Below are positions 26,556-36,194 of a stretch of DNA of 64,000 bases, in pieces. Location: NCBI RefSeq assembly GCF_001028175.1, contig NZ_AEJF01000085.1:62001-126000 (forward strand), in the 5' to 3' direction. The stretch is from Caballeronia mineralivorans PML1(12) (GTDB lineage: Bacteria > Pseudomonadota > Gammaproteobacteria > Burkholderiales > Burkholderiaceae). Under the pieces are notes generated by a model. It saw nothing but the letters and a program-made list of their open reading frames with translations. It was not told where the DNA came from and did not search any database. The translations under genes were made by a program, and so were the position numbers. Each line of letters starts with the position of its first letter. Within the stretch, counting starts at the first letter, position 1.

Positions 26556-27965
26556 CTAGCGTCCCATCCACTTTTCGACAAACCCCCACAACGCGTCGTC
26601 GATGGAATACGGCACATTGAAGCGAAACCAGTCGCTCGCTGCGTCCCCGGGGCGGAAATACGAACCAGGCGCCAGCCAGATGCCGTCTTCCAGCGCCTGC
26701 GTCGCCAGTTCGTTCGCCTGCTCCGGTTCGACCGGCAGCCGCGCCCATAGAAACAACCCCGCGCGCGGCCGATGAAACACCTCCAGCCCGAGTGCATTCA
26801 TGCGGTCTTCCACTTGCACGTGCGCGTCCCTGAGCTTCTCGGTCACGGCTTCCACGTGGCGCGCATACCGCCCTTCGGTCAGCACCTTTTCAACAATGCG
26901 CTCCGTCGCCGCCGATGAAGTCAGCCCCACCGCCATCTTCGTACGCGCCAGTTCGCGCAGCACGTCGCGCTCGGCGACCACATAACCGCTGCGCAACCCC
27001 GGCGTGATCGTCTTCGAAAAGCCGCCGACATACAGCACGCGGTTCAGCCCTTCCATCGCGGCCAGCAGCGGCGCGCCGGCGGGCGCGAGTTCGCGGCTCA
27101 CATCGTCTTCCACGACCCACAGGCCGGAGCGTTCGGCAATCTGCAGCAGGCGAAACGCCGCCGCCATGCCGAAGGTCGCACCGGTCGGGTTTTGCAGCGT
27201 CGTGTTGAGGAAGATGGCCTTGGGCTTGTGCTCGGTAACCAGCCGCTCGAGCACGTCGTTGTCGATACCCGCCGGCGTGCGCGGCACGCCCAGCACGACC
27301 AGGCCGCCGAGTTTAAGGATCTGCAGCAAGTTGCAATAACCCGGATCTTCGACAATGACCGTATCGCCGGGACGCAGCAGCGTGCGCACGATCAGGTCGA
27401 GCGCCTGTGTGGCCCCGGCGGTCAGCAACACATTCGTGACGGGATCGGCGGGCAGTCCGTGGCGGTCCAGTTGCTCGGCAATCCGCTCGCGCAACGGCGC
27501 AAAACCGTACGGGTGCCCGTAGTCGGCCATGCGTGCCGCCGGCACGCGGCTGATCGCGCGCAACGCATGATGCAAACCGCTTTCGTTGACCCATTCGTTG
27601 GGCAGCCAGCCGCAGCCGGCCTTGATCGGCACGGACTGATCGGCGAATACGTCGGACAGGAGCCAGGTGGCGGTGAGGCTCGGCGGTTGCCACGCCACGG
27701 CGCGCTTGTGGGCTACCTGGGCTCGCGCCGCCACGCGATACCCCGAGCCGCGCCGGGCGACCACGAGCCCCATCGACACAAGACGTCCATATGCTTCCGT
27801 TACCGTGAAAGTGCTGAGCCGCTCGGCCTGCGCGAGCTGGCGCACCGAGGGCAGCAACGCGCCTGCACGTAGCGCCTGCTGCTCGATGGCGCCCGAAAAC
27901 GCCCGCACGAGTTGTTCGACGAGCGTGGCTTGCGCGCGGTCACGGTCCAATTGAAGTTCGATCAT
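26556..27965 (-). CDS. MocR/PdxR-type GntR regulator with aminotransferase domain
   Basis: This 469-residue regulator has an N-terminal GntR winged helix (residues 1-75, LPSVRQLAQAERLSTFTVTEAYGRL) joined to a fold-type I aminotransferase domain. The PLP lysine sits in YVGGFSKTITPGLRSGYV, and other PLP contacts (VEDPGYCN, NTTLQNPTG) are intact. Such proteins bind PLP or its amine adducts and usually control a divergent amine or amino acid pathway. Here the divergent gene, 160 bp away, is an omega-amino acid transaminase, the probable target. The effector could be beta-alanine, taurine or GABA; sequence alone cannot decide. Confidence 0.9.
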   Translation of the reverse strand: MIELQLDRDRAQATLVEQLVRAFSGAIEQQALRAGALLPSVRQLAQAERLSTFTVTEAYGRLVSMGLVVARRGSGYRVAARAQVAHKRAVAWQPPSLTATWLLSDVFADQSVPIKAGCGWLPNEWVNESGLHHALRAISRVPAARMADYGHPYGFAPLRERIAEQLDRHGLPADPVTNVLLTAGATQALDLIVRTLLRPGDTVIVEDPGYCNLLQILKLGGLVVLGVPRTPAGIDNDVLERLVTEHKPKAIFLNTTLQNPTGATFGMAAAFRLLQIAERSGLWVVEDDVSRELAPAGAPLLAAMEGLNRVLYVGGFSKTITPGLRSGYVVAERDVLRELARTKMAVGLTSSAATERIVEKVLTEGRYARHVEAVTEKLRDAHVQVEDRMNALGLEVFHRPRAGLFLWARLPVEPEQANELATQALEDGIWLAPGSYFRPGDAASDWFRFNVPYSIDDALWGFVEKWMGR

Positions 27966-28124
27966 GAGTCGCCGGAAGGAGGATCATCAGGTTAGTTGGC
28001 CAAGCATAAGACCAATACAGTTTGCACCATTTTGCCAGCACGGTTCTCTGCGTGACAGGACAACTGTCTATGCCGCGGGTTTTTATCGAGGACTACATTG
28101 CGTGTTCTAACAGGAGATTTCCCC

Positions 28125-29453
28125 ATGACTTCGCGCCCCGTCATCGACGACCTCTCGTCGTTCTGGATGCCCTTCACCGCCAACCGGCAGTTCAAAGCTG
28201 CGCCGCGCCTGATCGAGGGCGCCAAGGGCATGTATTACCGCGCGACCGATGGCCGCGAGATTCTGGACGCCTGCGCCGGCCTCTGGTGTGTGAACGCAGG
28301 CCATTGCCGCGATGAAATCGTTGCCGCGATCCAGCAGCAAGCCGCCACGCTCGACTTCGCGCCGACCTTCCAGATGGGCCACCCGCTGGCGTTCGAAGCG
28401 GCGTCGAAGGTGGCCGCGATCATGCCGGACGGCCTCGATCGCATCTTCTTCACCAACTCGGGTTCCGAATCCGTCGATACAGCGCTGAAAATCGCCCTCG
28501 CCTACCACCGGGCACGCGGCGAAGGCCAGCGTACGCGGCTGATCGGGCGCGAACGCGGGTACCACGGCGTGGGTTTTGGCGGCATTTCAGTCGGCGGCAT
28601 TGCGCCGAACCGCAAGACGTTCTCGGGCGCGTTGCTGCCAAGCGTCGATCATCTGCCGCACACGCACGCACCTGAACACAACGCGTTTACAAAAGGCCAG
28701 CCGGCATGGGGCGCGCATCTCGCCGACGAACTCGAACGCATCGTCGCGCTGCACGATCCGTCAACGATCGCTGCGGTGATCGTGGAGCCGCTGGCGGGGT
28801 CTACAGGTGTGCTCGTGCCGCCGCAGGGTTATCTGCAAAAGCTGCGCGAGATCTGCACGAAGCACGGCATCCTGCTGATCTTCGATGAAGTCATTACAGG
28901 CTTCGGGCGGCTGGGCAAAGCGACGGCGGCCGAATATTTCGGCGTGACGCCGGACCTGATGACGCTGGCAAAGGCCATCAACAACGCCGCCATTCCGATG
29001 GGCGCGGTGGCCGCGCATCGCAACGTGCATGACACGATCGTCAATGCGGGAGCGGCGAACGGTATCGAGTTATTCCACGGCTACACGTATTCGGCGCATC
29101 CGATGGCGGCCGCTGCCGCCATCGCCACGCTCGACCTGTATGCACGCGAGCAACTGTTTGAACGGGCGGCGTCGAAGGCATCGAAGTTCGAAGCCGCTGC
29201 CCACGCGTTGCGCGATGCGCCTTACGTGAAGGACGTGCGCAATCTCGGCATGGTGGCCGGCATCGAGCTGGAATCGCGCGATGGCGCGCCGGGCGCGCGG
29301 GCGTACGAAGCGTTCGTGAAGTGCTTCGAGGCGGGCGTTCTGGTGCGCTATACAAGCGATATTCTTGCGTTCTCGCCGCCGCTGATCATTGAAGACGACC
29401 AGATCGAGCAGATTTTCAGCACGGTCCGCAAGGTGCTCGAAACGGTTAAATAA
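28125..29453 (+). CDS. Omega-amino acid (beta-alanine):pyruvate aminotransferase
   Basis: This 442-residue class III PLP enzyme moves the amino group of omega-amino acids such as beta-alanine onto pyruvate. Key features are FWMPFTANRQFK at the N-terminus (substrate pocket of this subgroup), NSGSESVDTALK, the PLP aspartate in IFDEVITGFGRLGK and the Schiff-base lysine in LMTLAKAINNAAIPMGAV. ATG 28125 follows CAGGAG. The methylmalonate-semialdehyde dehydrogenase gene that commonly follows it is absent; a terminator ends the unit. Regulated most likely by the divergent MocR protein. Confidence 0.9.
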   Translation: MTSRPVIDDLSSFWMPFTANRQFKAAPRLIEGAKGMYYRATDGREILDACAGLWCVNAGHCRDEIVAAIQQQAATLDFAPTFQMGHPLAFEAASKVAAIMPDGLDRIFFTNSGSESVDTALKIALAYHRARGEGQRTRLIGRERGYHGVGFGGISVGGIAPNRKTFSGALLPSVDHLPHTHAPEHNAFTKGQPAWGAHLADELERIVALHDPSTIAAVIVEPLAGSTGVLVPPQGYLQKLREICTKHGILLIFDEVITGFGRLGKATAAEYFGVTPDLMTLAKAINNAAIPMGAVAAHRNVHDTIVNAGAANGIELFHGYTYSAHPMAAAAAIATLDLYAREQLFERAASKASKFEAAAHALRDAPYVKDVRNLGMVAGIELESRDGAPGARAYEAFVKCFEAGVLVRYTSDILAFSPPLIIEDDQIEQIFSTVRKVLETVK

Positions 29454-29493
29454 CGGGGTTTCGAAAGCAGCGTAAGGCGATTGTCGTATTAGC

Positions 29494-29533
29494 AAGAAGG
29501 CCGTTCTGGAATCATCTGGAACGGCCTTCTTTC
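29494..29533. terminator. Terminator shared by convergent aminotransferase and ArsR genes
   Basis: AAGAAGGCCGTTC pairs with GAACGGCCTTCTT around a 12-nt loop. The 3' arm encodes the last codons of the minus-strand ArsR gene, so the hairpin overlaps coding sequence. Confidence 0.85.
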
Positions 29534-30255
29534 GTTGAAGCTGCAAGCAAACGCACTTGCACCGACCGTTCATCGACATCAAGCTCTTCCTTCAGCCCGG
29601 CCCATCCCTTCGGCGTCACCTGCACGGCCCGTGAATTCTTCACACGCCGCACCCATCCCTTCGCGCAAAGTTGCGTCATGAACGCGACACCCAGCGGCCC
29701 CGCCAGATGATGCCGCCTCTCGGTCCAGTCGAGACATTGCCGCGCGAGGCCGCGCCGTGTGGGCTTCAGGGCGGCCATATCGAGCCCCATGCGGCTAAAC
29801 CATTCGATGCCATCTGCGGTCACTTTGAACTGCTTATCCTCTGCGGCGACGATCAACGCGCGGTCCTCCAGCGCCTTGGTCACGGCTACGCCGAGGCCCC
29901 CGGCGAGATGGTCATAGCAGCATCGAGCGAATTGCAGATCGCGGGCTTCCCTGTTGCGCGGCATTCGACGCACCGTTCCACCCGGTGCAATCGATGCAAG
30001 ATTTTCAAGCGCCAGCGCAACGTGCGATCCGGCAAGCCGGTAGTACCGATGCCGTCCCTCCGTTTCCACCGATAACAGCCCTCCGGCCAGAAGCTTCGCA
30101 AGATGTGAACTTGCTGTCTGCGCCGTCACGCCGGCCGCGTAGGCGAGTTCACCGGCTGGCTGCGCGCGGCCATCGGCCAAAACCATGAGCATGGTCGCGC
30201 GAGTGGGATCAGCGATCAAAAAAGCGGCCGACGAGACCGCAGGATGACGAGACAT
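29512..30255 (-). CDS. ArsR-family winged-helix transcriptional regulator
   Basis: This 247-residue protein has an N-terminal ArsR-type HTH (LIADPTRATMLMVLADGR, then GELAYAAGVTAQTASSHLAK and the wing GRHRYYRLAG). A C-terminal region of about 150 residues contains a second winged-helix-like portion. It lacks the cysteine pairs of metal sensors in the HTH, so an organic effector is more likely. ATG 30255 follows GGAGAG. It is divergent from a DHA2 efflux gene, and the 20-bp palindrome between them is a natural operator. Confidence 0.88.
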   Translation of the reverse strand: MSRHPAVSSAAFLIADPTRATMLMVLADGRAQPAGELAYAAGVTAQTASSHLAKLLAGGLLSVETEGRHRYYRLAGSHVALALENLASIAPGGTVRRMPRNREARDLQFARCCYDHLAGGLGVAVTKALEDRALIVAAEDKQFKVTADGIEWFSRMGLDMAALKPTRRGLARQCLDWTERRHHLAGPLGVAFMTQLCAKGWVRRVKNSRAVQVTPKGWAGLKEELDVDERSVQVRLLAASTKEGRSR

Positions 30256-30307
30256 ACGAACTCTCCGTTCATGACCTCGCCATGATAATCCGCCCGCCCG
30301 TCCGCAT

Positions 30308-30327
30308 GCTTCGATACGCGTCGAAGC
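30308..30327. promoter_or_regulatory. Palindromic operator between ArsR regulator and efflux gene
   Basis: GCTTCGATACGCGTCGAAGC is a 7-bp perfect dyad (GCTTCGA/TCGAAGC) with a 6-bp spacer, the usual size for ArsR-type winged-helix dimers. It lies 53 bp from the regulator start and 58 bp from the proposed efflux start. Confidence 0.65.
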
Positions 30328-30384
30328 TTGCGGCATGAGGACGCCCCTACACTGAATTTCCTGCCTCACTGCAAACACTTCCCT

Positions 30385-31764
30385 GTGCCCGATACCCGAA
30401 CGCTTCAGCGCCGCGTCCTCGCTGCGACCAGCATCAGCTATATCGTCGTGATCCTCGATACGTCCGTCGTCAATGTCGCGCTGGGCAGCATCGCCGATGC
30501 GCTCGCGACCGATACAGCAGGCCTGCAGTGGGTCGTCAACGCCTACACGCTCAGCTTCGCGAGCCTGCTGTTGACGGGCGGCGCACTAGGCGACCGGCTG
30601 GGCGCGAAGAACGTCTATTTCGCCGGCCTCGCTGTGTTCACGCTGGCCTCCGGGCTCTGCGGTCTCGTACCCAATCTGGCAGCGCTGACGGTCGCTCGCG
30701 TGTTGCAAGGGATCGGTGCGTCGATGCTGGTGCCGTGTTCGCTGATGCTCATCAACCGCGCCTACACCGATCGCGCTGAGCGCAGCCGCGCTATCGGCCT
30801 ATGGGCGGGTTGTGGCGGCGTGGCGATGGCCGGGGGGCCCTTGGTCGGCGGTTTCCTGATCCATATGTTCGGCTGGCGCAGCATCTTCCTGGCGAATCTG
30901 CCGATCGGGTGGATCGGCTTGTGGCTGACATCGCGGGTTGCACGCGATGAACGGGCGCTGGTGACACGGCACCTCGATCTTGCCGGTCAGGCGATGGCAA
31001 TCCTGGCTTTGGGCACGTTGATCGCGGTGCTGATAGAAGGGCATTCGTTTGGATGGCGGTCGCCGTGGATCTTGAGTGGGATCGCTGTGAGCGTGCTTGC
31101 CGGCGGAAGCTTTATTGCGATCGAATCGAAGCGATCGCAGCCCATGCTGCCCATGTCCCTGTTCGCGAACCGGGTTTTTTCCAGTGCCGCGTTCGTCTCC
31201 ATGGTGTCGGCGCTGACCTTCTATGGCTTGATCTTCACGCTCAGCCTTTATTTCCAGCAAGTGCGGGCTTACTCGCCATTGATGACCGGTCTCGCTTTCT
31301 TGCCACTGACCGCGCTGGTGACGGCGGGCAGCATGTCGGCGGCGCGTGTCGTCAGGGTTTGGGGTCCGCGTTGGCCGATTTGCATTGCACTGAGTTTCTA
31401 TACGACGGGCTTTCTCGCGATGCTGATGTCGACGGACACTTCGCCGTACTGGCTCATCGCGCTGCCCATGCCGGCGATCGGATTTTTCGCTGGCCTCATT
31501 ACGCCGATGGCGACAAGCTCGCTAATGGATACCGTCGATAAAAACCGCGCGGGCATTGCGGCCGGTGTGCTGAACTCGGCGCGGCAGACGGGCGCGGCGC
31601 TGGGTGTCGCGGTTTTCGGCGCAATGATCGCGGCCTTGCATCGGTTTGAAAGCGGCATGCACACCGCGATGGCAATGGCCGCCGCCGTATCGCTGACGGC
31701 GGCGATGGTGTGGTGGTTTGCATCGAAGGGGATGACACGGGAGCGAATTCGTCGGGCAATTTAG
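30385..31764 (+). CDS. DHA2-family (EmrB/QacA-type) MFS drug exporter
   Basis: This roughly 460-residue protein has about fourteen hydrophobic segments. Motif LDTSVVNVAL in TM1 is diagnostic of 14-helix drug:H+ antiporters, and GGALGDRLGAK is motif A. There is no ATG near the mature start. I propose GTG 30385, just before the first helix, because the alternative TTG at 30328 directly abuts the operator. Control by the divergent ArsR protein is likely. No membrane-fusion or outer-membrane partner is encoded beside it, so export would be across the inner membrane only. Confidence 0.85.
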   Translation: MPDTRTLQRRVLAATSISYIVVILDTSVVNVALGSIADALATDTAGLQWVVNAYTLSFASLLLTGGALGDRLGAKNVYFAGLAVFTLASGLCGLVPNLAALTVARVLQGIGASMLVPCSLMLINRAYTDRAERSRAIGLWAGCGGVAMAGGPLVGGFLIHMFGWRSIFLANLPIGWIGLWLTSRVARDERALVTRHLDLAGQAMAILALGTLIAVLIEGHSFGWRSPWILSGIAVSVLAGGSFIAIESKRSQPMLPMSLFANRVFSSAAFVSMVSALTFYGLIFTLSLYFQQVRAYSPLMTGLAFLPLTALVTAGSMSAARVVRVWGPRWPICIALSFYTTGFLAMLMSTDTSPYWLIALPMPAIGFFAGLITPMATSSLMDTVDKNRAGIAAGVLNSARQTGAALGVAVFGAMIAALHRFESGMHTAMAMAAAVSLTAAMVWWFASKGMTRERIRRAI

Positions 31765-31951
31765 TTCGATCGCGGCAGGGTGGGATTGCTGGCGCATGTG
31801 GGCTTCCCGCGGCCAAGACTGATTCCCGCGCGCCCGTGGACGCGCGGTCTGTGGGGCGGCAAAATCCAGCCTTGAACTTCCGGTGCGGACAAAAAAACCT
31901 GGCCGCCGGCAAAACCCGCCGAACAACCCGCTAGCGCGAACTCCCCCTTCA

Positions 31952-32539
31952 ATGACGTTCAATCCATCCCGCACTGCAGCACCCATCGATTTCGCGGCCC
32001 CGTCCGAACACGTCGCGCGTCGCCTGATCGGCGCGATCCTCACCGTCGATGGCGTCGGCGGCAGGATAGTCGAAACTGAAGCCTACGATCCCGAAGATCC
32101 GGCGTCGCATAGCTTTTCCGGACCCACCCCTCGCAACGCAGTCATGTTCGGGCCACCCGCACACGCGTACGTGTATCGCTCATACGGAATTCACTGGTGC
32201 CTTAACTTCGTTTGCCGCGAAGAAGGCCACGGCGCCGGAGTGCTGATCCGCGCGATCGAACCGCTGACCGGTCTTGATGCAATGCGTCAACGACGCGGCC
32301 TCGAACCAGCGAAGCTGCTGTGCTCGGGGCCGGGACGCGTCGCGCAGGCATTGGGCATCACGCATGCGAACAATGGCATGTCGCTGCTTGAAGCGCCGTT
32401 TTACATCGAAGGGCCGGAGGAGGAATATGCGCTGGTGAGCGGACCGCGCATCGGCATCTCGAAGGCGATGGACGTGCCCTGGCGCTTCGGGCTCGCCGGA
32501 TCGAAGTTTCTCAGCAAGCCATTTCCAAAGGGAACGTAA
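31952..32539 (+). CDS. DNA-3-methyladenine glycosylase (AAG/MPG family)
   Basis: This 195-residue base-excision enzyme removes alkylated purines. The family landmarks are intact: the catalytic glutamate in [46 protein letters not shown] (DNA-intercalating tyrosine region), and the C-terminal RIGISKA. Length is normal. ATG 31952 is chosen as nearest to the conserved domain. The gene stands alone between the exporter and the lipoprotein gene. Confidence 0.9.
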   Translation: MTFNPSRTAAPIDFAAPSEHVARRLIGAILTVDGVGGRIVETEAYDPEDPASHSFSGPTPRNAVMFGPPAHAYVYRSYGIHWCLNFVCREEGHGAGVLIRAIEPLTGLDAMRQRRGLEPAKLLCSGPGRVAQALGITHANNGMSLLEAPFYIEGPEEEYALVSGPRIGISKAMDVPWRFGLAGSKFLSKPFPKGT

Positions 32540-32703
32540 CCGGACGTTATTTCCTGAATAGCGCTTTCATTTGCGCTCTCCCTGCTTTTTACGCAAAGCG
32601 TTGGCTTCTCCCGATGCTGCGGCATCCTTATTGCTCCACCGGAACATACTCGCCATCCCGTACCTGACCGCCGGCCCCACATGCTTTAGAAAGGGGAATG
32701 CAC

Positions 32704-34503
32704 ATGAAACACCCGCCTCTTCCAGATCGCTTCTTTGTGGTGCTGTTCGTGGTTGTACTCGCCGGATGCAGCGGCGGCGGCGATTCGGCCACCAGCGCTG
32801 CTGCTACATCAGGTGGCGCCGGTCCAGCTAGCGCATCCACTCCTGCGTCCGGCACTACGGCAGCCTCGGCTACGACCACCACGCCTTCCGGAACGACGAC
32901 TCCTTCCAGCACCACCACGCCCAGTGGTACGACTACACCTGCCGGCACGAGCACAGGCTCGACGCCAGGCACAGGCACACCGGTCGTCAACGTGGTCGAC
33001 GTCACGACCTATCACAACGACATCCGGCGCACGGGCCAGCATCTCAACGAGACCGCCCTGAGCCCGGCCACGGTGAACTCCACTACGTTCGGCAAGCTCG
33101 GGTTCTACTCGGTCGACGGCCCGGTCGACGCCGAGCCGCTGTATCTCGCGAGCATGACTATTGCGGGTGGCACGCACAACGTGCTCTACGTCGCGACTGA
33201 GAACGCGAGCGTTTATGCATTCGACGCCGATGCGGGCACTGTATTGTGGAAAACGACCACGCTCGCCACGGGCGAAACGCCCAGCGACAGCCTTGGTTGT
33301 TTCCAGATTTCTCCGACTATCGGCGTAACGGCGACGCCCGTCATCGACCGTTCGCATGGCCCGAATGGTGTGATGTACGTAGTCGGCATGTCAAAGGACG
33401 CAGGGGGCGCGTATCACCAGAGGATTCATGCGCTGGACGTGACGACCGGTGCGGAATTGCTCGGAGGTCCTACAGAGATTACGGCGTCGTATCCGGGCAC
33501 CGGCGCGAACAGCTCGAATGGGCGCGTTATCTTCGATCCCAAACAATATGCCGAGCGGCAGTCGCTGCTATTGCTGAACGGCGTGATCTACACGGGCTGG
33601 ACATCGCATTGCGACATCCAGCCTTACACAGGCTGGGTCATCGCGTACAGCGCCGACACGCTCAAACAAACCAGCGTGCTGAATCTCACGCCGAACGGGT
33701 CTGGCGGGGCGATCTGGATGAGCGGTGCGGGCATGGCCTCGGACGGGAGCTCGATCTATCTGCTCGATGCAAACGGCAGCTTCGACGCCACGGTCAACGC
33801 CGCGGGCGTGCAGATATCGGGCGACTACGGCAATGCGTTCCTGAGACTGGGCACGACGACGGGTTTGACGGTGGCCGATTATTTCGAAGCGTCGAATACG
33901 ATTCAGGAATCGAGTGCCGACGAGGACCTGGGTTCAGGCGGAGCGCTCGTGCTACCCGATCTCACCGATGCCGGCGGTACCGTTCATCATCTCGCTCTTG
34001 GTGCGGGCAAGGACTCAATCATCTACATGGTCAACCGCGATTCGCTGGGCAAGTACAACCCGGTGGCGGACGCCATTTACCAGGAGCTGGCTGGACAAAT
34101 CAGCGGTCCGGTATTCAGCATGCCGGCGTACTTCAACAACACCGTTTACTTCGGCGCGTGGGGCGACAAGATCAAGGCGTTTGCGATCAGCGGGGCTCGC
34201 TTGTCGACGGCGCCGGTCAACCAGACATCGAACAGTTTCGGCACGCCCGGCGCGACGCCGAGCATCTCGGCCAACGGGGCGTCGAACGGCATTGTGTGGG
34301 CAGCGGAGAATGGCAATATTGCCGTGCTGCACGCGTACGATGCGACCAACCTGGCGAAGGAGTTGTACAACAGCAGTCAGGCGGGTTCGCGGGACCAGTT
34401 CGGTCCGGGCAACAAGTTCATCACGCCGATGATCGCGAACGGGAAAGTGTATGTGGGGACGTCGACCGGCGTGGCGGTGTTCGGATTACTCGGCGCGCAT
34501 TGA
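32704..34503 (+). CDS. Beta-propeller (PQQ-like repeat) lipoprotein with Ser/Thr-rich linker
   Basis: This 599-residue protein has a lipoprotein signal (FFVVLFVVVLAGC, lipid cysteine at about residue 22). A tether of about 75 residues follows, made of Gly, Ser, Ala and Thr with TTTPSG-type repeats, then a long domain with repeated YVATENASVYAFDADAGTVLW and VYVGTSTGVAVFG blades, as in quinoprotein-like propellers. The tryptophan-docking motifs of true PQQ dehydrogenases are not obvious, so a structural or binding role is possible. ATG 32704 gives better spacing to AAAGGGGA than ATG 32698. It is probably anchored to the outer membrane and displayed on a flexible stalk. Confidence 0.8.
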   Translation: MKHPPLPDRFFVVLFVVVLAGCSGGGDSATSAAATSGGAGPASASTPASGTTAASATTTTPSGTTTPSSTTTPSGTTTPAGTSTGSTPGTGTPVVNVVDVTTYHNDIRRTGQHLNETALSPATVNSTTFGKLGFYSVDGPVDAEPLYLASMTIAGGTHNVLYVATENASVYAFDADAGTVLWKTTTLATGETPSDSLGCFQISPTIGVTATPVIDRSHGPNGVMYVVGMSKDAGGAYHQRIHALDVTTGAELLGGPTEITASYPGTGANSSNGRVIFDPKQYAERQSLLLLNGVIYTGWTSHCDIQPYTGWVIAYSADTLKQTSVLNLTPNGSGGAIWMSGAGMASDGSSIYLLDANGSFDATVNAAGVQISGDYGNAFLRLGTTTGLTVADYFEASNTIQESSADEDLGSGGALVLPDLTDAGGTVHHLALGAGKDSIIYMVNRDSLGKYNPVADAIYQELAGQISGPVFSMPAYFNNTVYFGAWGDKIKAFAISGARLSTAPVNQTSNSFGTPGATPSISANGASNGIVWAAENGNIAVLHAYDATNLAKELYNSSQAGSRDQFGPGNKFITPMIANGKVYVGTSTGVAVFGLLGAH

Positions 34504-34546
34504 ACACCTTGTTCGCGTTCACATGGGCACCGGGCATTCGTTGGCA

Positions 34547-35362
34547 TTAGCCCTGCATCAATTGTGCGAGCGCTGTGAGTTGCAGGCCATCGGGTTTGGC
34601 TAGGTCATAGAGCACGGAAAAATGGTCCGCAGCCGGCAACGGCACGTAGACCATGCGCTCGCCGGCTTCAACGCATGCCTGTGCGTAGTCGTGCGAATGG
34701 CGGATGAGTTCGGGCCGTTCGGCATCGCCGACGCTGACGACCATCGGCGCACCGTGGGTGATGTGGCGTATTGGACTGAAGCGCGCGGTTTCCCCCTCCG
34801 ACAACTGCAGCTTGATGTTCAACCTGCCCGCGCCGATGGGCTCGAGATCGAAGAGACCGCTGACGGGCAGCGCGTGCCTGACTGCCGGATGAGCGCGATG
34901 CATGGCTGTGAGATGACCGCCGGCGGAGTGGCCGCCAAGCACGAGCGGCGAGTGGCCGCGTTCGGCGAGAAAGTCGAGCAGCAGTCCGATCTCACCGACA
35001 ATCTGCGTCATCGATGCGTCCGGTGCCAGCGTGTATTCCGCGATGACTACGTTCATGCCGAGCCCGAGCGGCCCTTCTGCCACGAACGCGCACAGTTCTT
35101 TATCGCAGCTTTGCCAGTAACCGCCATGGACGAAGACGAAGGTTGGTGTGTGTGTCCGATCGCCATTGTTTGTCCGGTCGCCCTTGCTTGCCGGGAAAAA
35201 ATCGTAGCGCTGGCGCGGGGCGGGTCCGTATTTCACATCGAGTTCGCCGTGATGCGCTGCGTAGAATGTGGCGCTGCGCGTCTTGAAGTCCGTCGGCGGA
35301 TCGCCGTTGTTGTAAGCCGTGTCGAGGGTCGTGCGGTCCATGTTGCGCCACGAAGGGTTCAT
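34547..35362 (-). CDS. Alpha/beta hydrolase (kynurenine formamidase-like esterase)
   Basis: This 271-residue hydrolase has the oxyanion motif HGGYWQ, the nucleophile serine in LGGHSAGGHL and a C-terminal catalytic histidine in PAADHFSVLYDL. The HGG(Y/W)W motif and overall length match arylformamidase-type and carbamate esterases. Neighbours give no tryptophan catabolism context, so the substrate stays open. GGAGAT precedes ATG 35362. Its 5' side directly abuts the large inverted-repeat element. Confidence 0.85.
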   Translation of the reverse strand: MNPSWRNMDRTTLDTAYNNGDPPTDFKTRSATFYAAHHGELDVKYGPAPRQRYDFFPASKGDRTNNGDRTHTPTFVFVHGGYWQSCDKELCAFVAEGPLGLGMNVVIAEYTLAPDASMTQIVGEIGLLLDFLAERGHSPLVLGGHSAGGHLTAMHRAHPAVRHALPVSGLFDLEPIGAGRLNIKLQLSEGETARFSPIRHITHGAPMVVSVGDAERPELIRHSHDYAQACVEAGERMVYVPLPAADHFSVLYDLAKPDGLQLTALAQLMQG

Positions 35363-35376
35363 GTATTTATCTCCGG

Positions 35377-36192
35377 TTTTTTTCGTTCGCACTCGGGGTT
35401 CTGTTTGGTGGGGTCTTGGGGCGTAGTGGTCGGGGGTGATGCCGGGTTGCTGCTTTCGGCGTCCGTGGCCGGTCTATGCTGACTGTTCTCTTTATCACTA
35501 TTAGCCACTGCGCGTGGCGGCACTTCATTTCTGATTTGCAAACGCGCAAAGAAACGAAGCAAAGAAACGCGTTTCCAACAATCGGCAAGTTAGTGTCCCT
35601 AGCGTGCAGGCTAGAAGTTTCTGGCACCTGATAGCACGGTGCTCGCCAGACTCAAGAATGTTTGAAGCCCGACCTCTCCGAACACAGATACCCACACGCT
35701 TCGCCACCAGTGACTGAACCTGCCTAAGGGACACCCCGCGCTATCCGCGTACAACCACCTCAAGAAATAACCTAGCAGACTACACAGTCAGCCAACCAGC
35801 CGTCAACAGAGCAACAAAAACGCGTGAGGCCGCACTGGTCCGTGGGGCGCGGTGCTTGCCCGAGAGCGTTGGGGGCGAAGCGTGTTCGTGTCAGGATTCG
35901 CGAGAAGGAGGGGTTCAAACATCCGTCAGTCTGGCAAGCACCGTGCTATCAGGTGCCAAAAGCTGAGGCCTGCACGCTAGGGACACTAACCAGCCGATGG
36001 TTTGAAAGCGCTTTCTTTGCTTCGTTTCTTTGTCGCTTTGGAAATGACGTGCCGCCACGCACAGTGGCTAATAGTGATAAAGAAATCAGCTAACTCAAGC
36101 AGACCGCTAAGGCCGAAAGCAGCAACCCAGCATCACCCTCGACCGTTAACTCCACCCCCCTAAAACCAGAACCCCGAGTGCGAACGAAAAAC
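35377..36192. repeat. 0.8-kb imperfect long inverted-repeat element
   Basis: The left arm (about 35377-35705) and right arm (about 35878-36192, inverted) share long blocks: CGTTCGCACTCGGGGTTCTG at the outer ends, TCTTTATCACTATTAGCCAC, CGAAGCAAAGAAA, TTAGTGTCCCTAGCGTGCAG and CACCTGATAGCACGGTGC. A non-repeated centre of about 170 bp separates them. Each arm contains an open frame in corresponding orientation (minus strand 35734-35525, plus strand 35824-36093), and both encode ACTLGTLT followed by FFASFLC. No transposase is present and no flanking target duplication was identified. It may be a non-autonomous element or two inverted copies of a genus-specific repeat. Confidence 0.8.
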
Positions 36193-36194
36193 CC

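Noticed and set aside
32870..32960. Short tandem Thr/Ser/Pro codon repeats as a separate repeat locus
   Set aside because: They are in frame and form the tether of the lipoprotein, so they are described with that gene.
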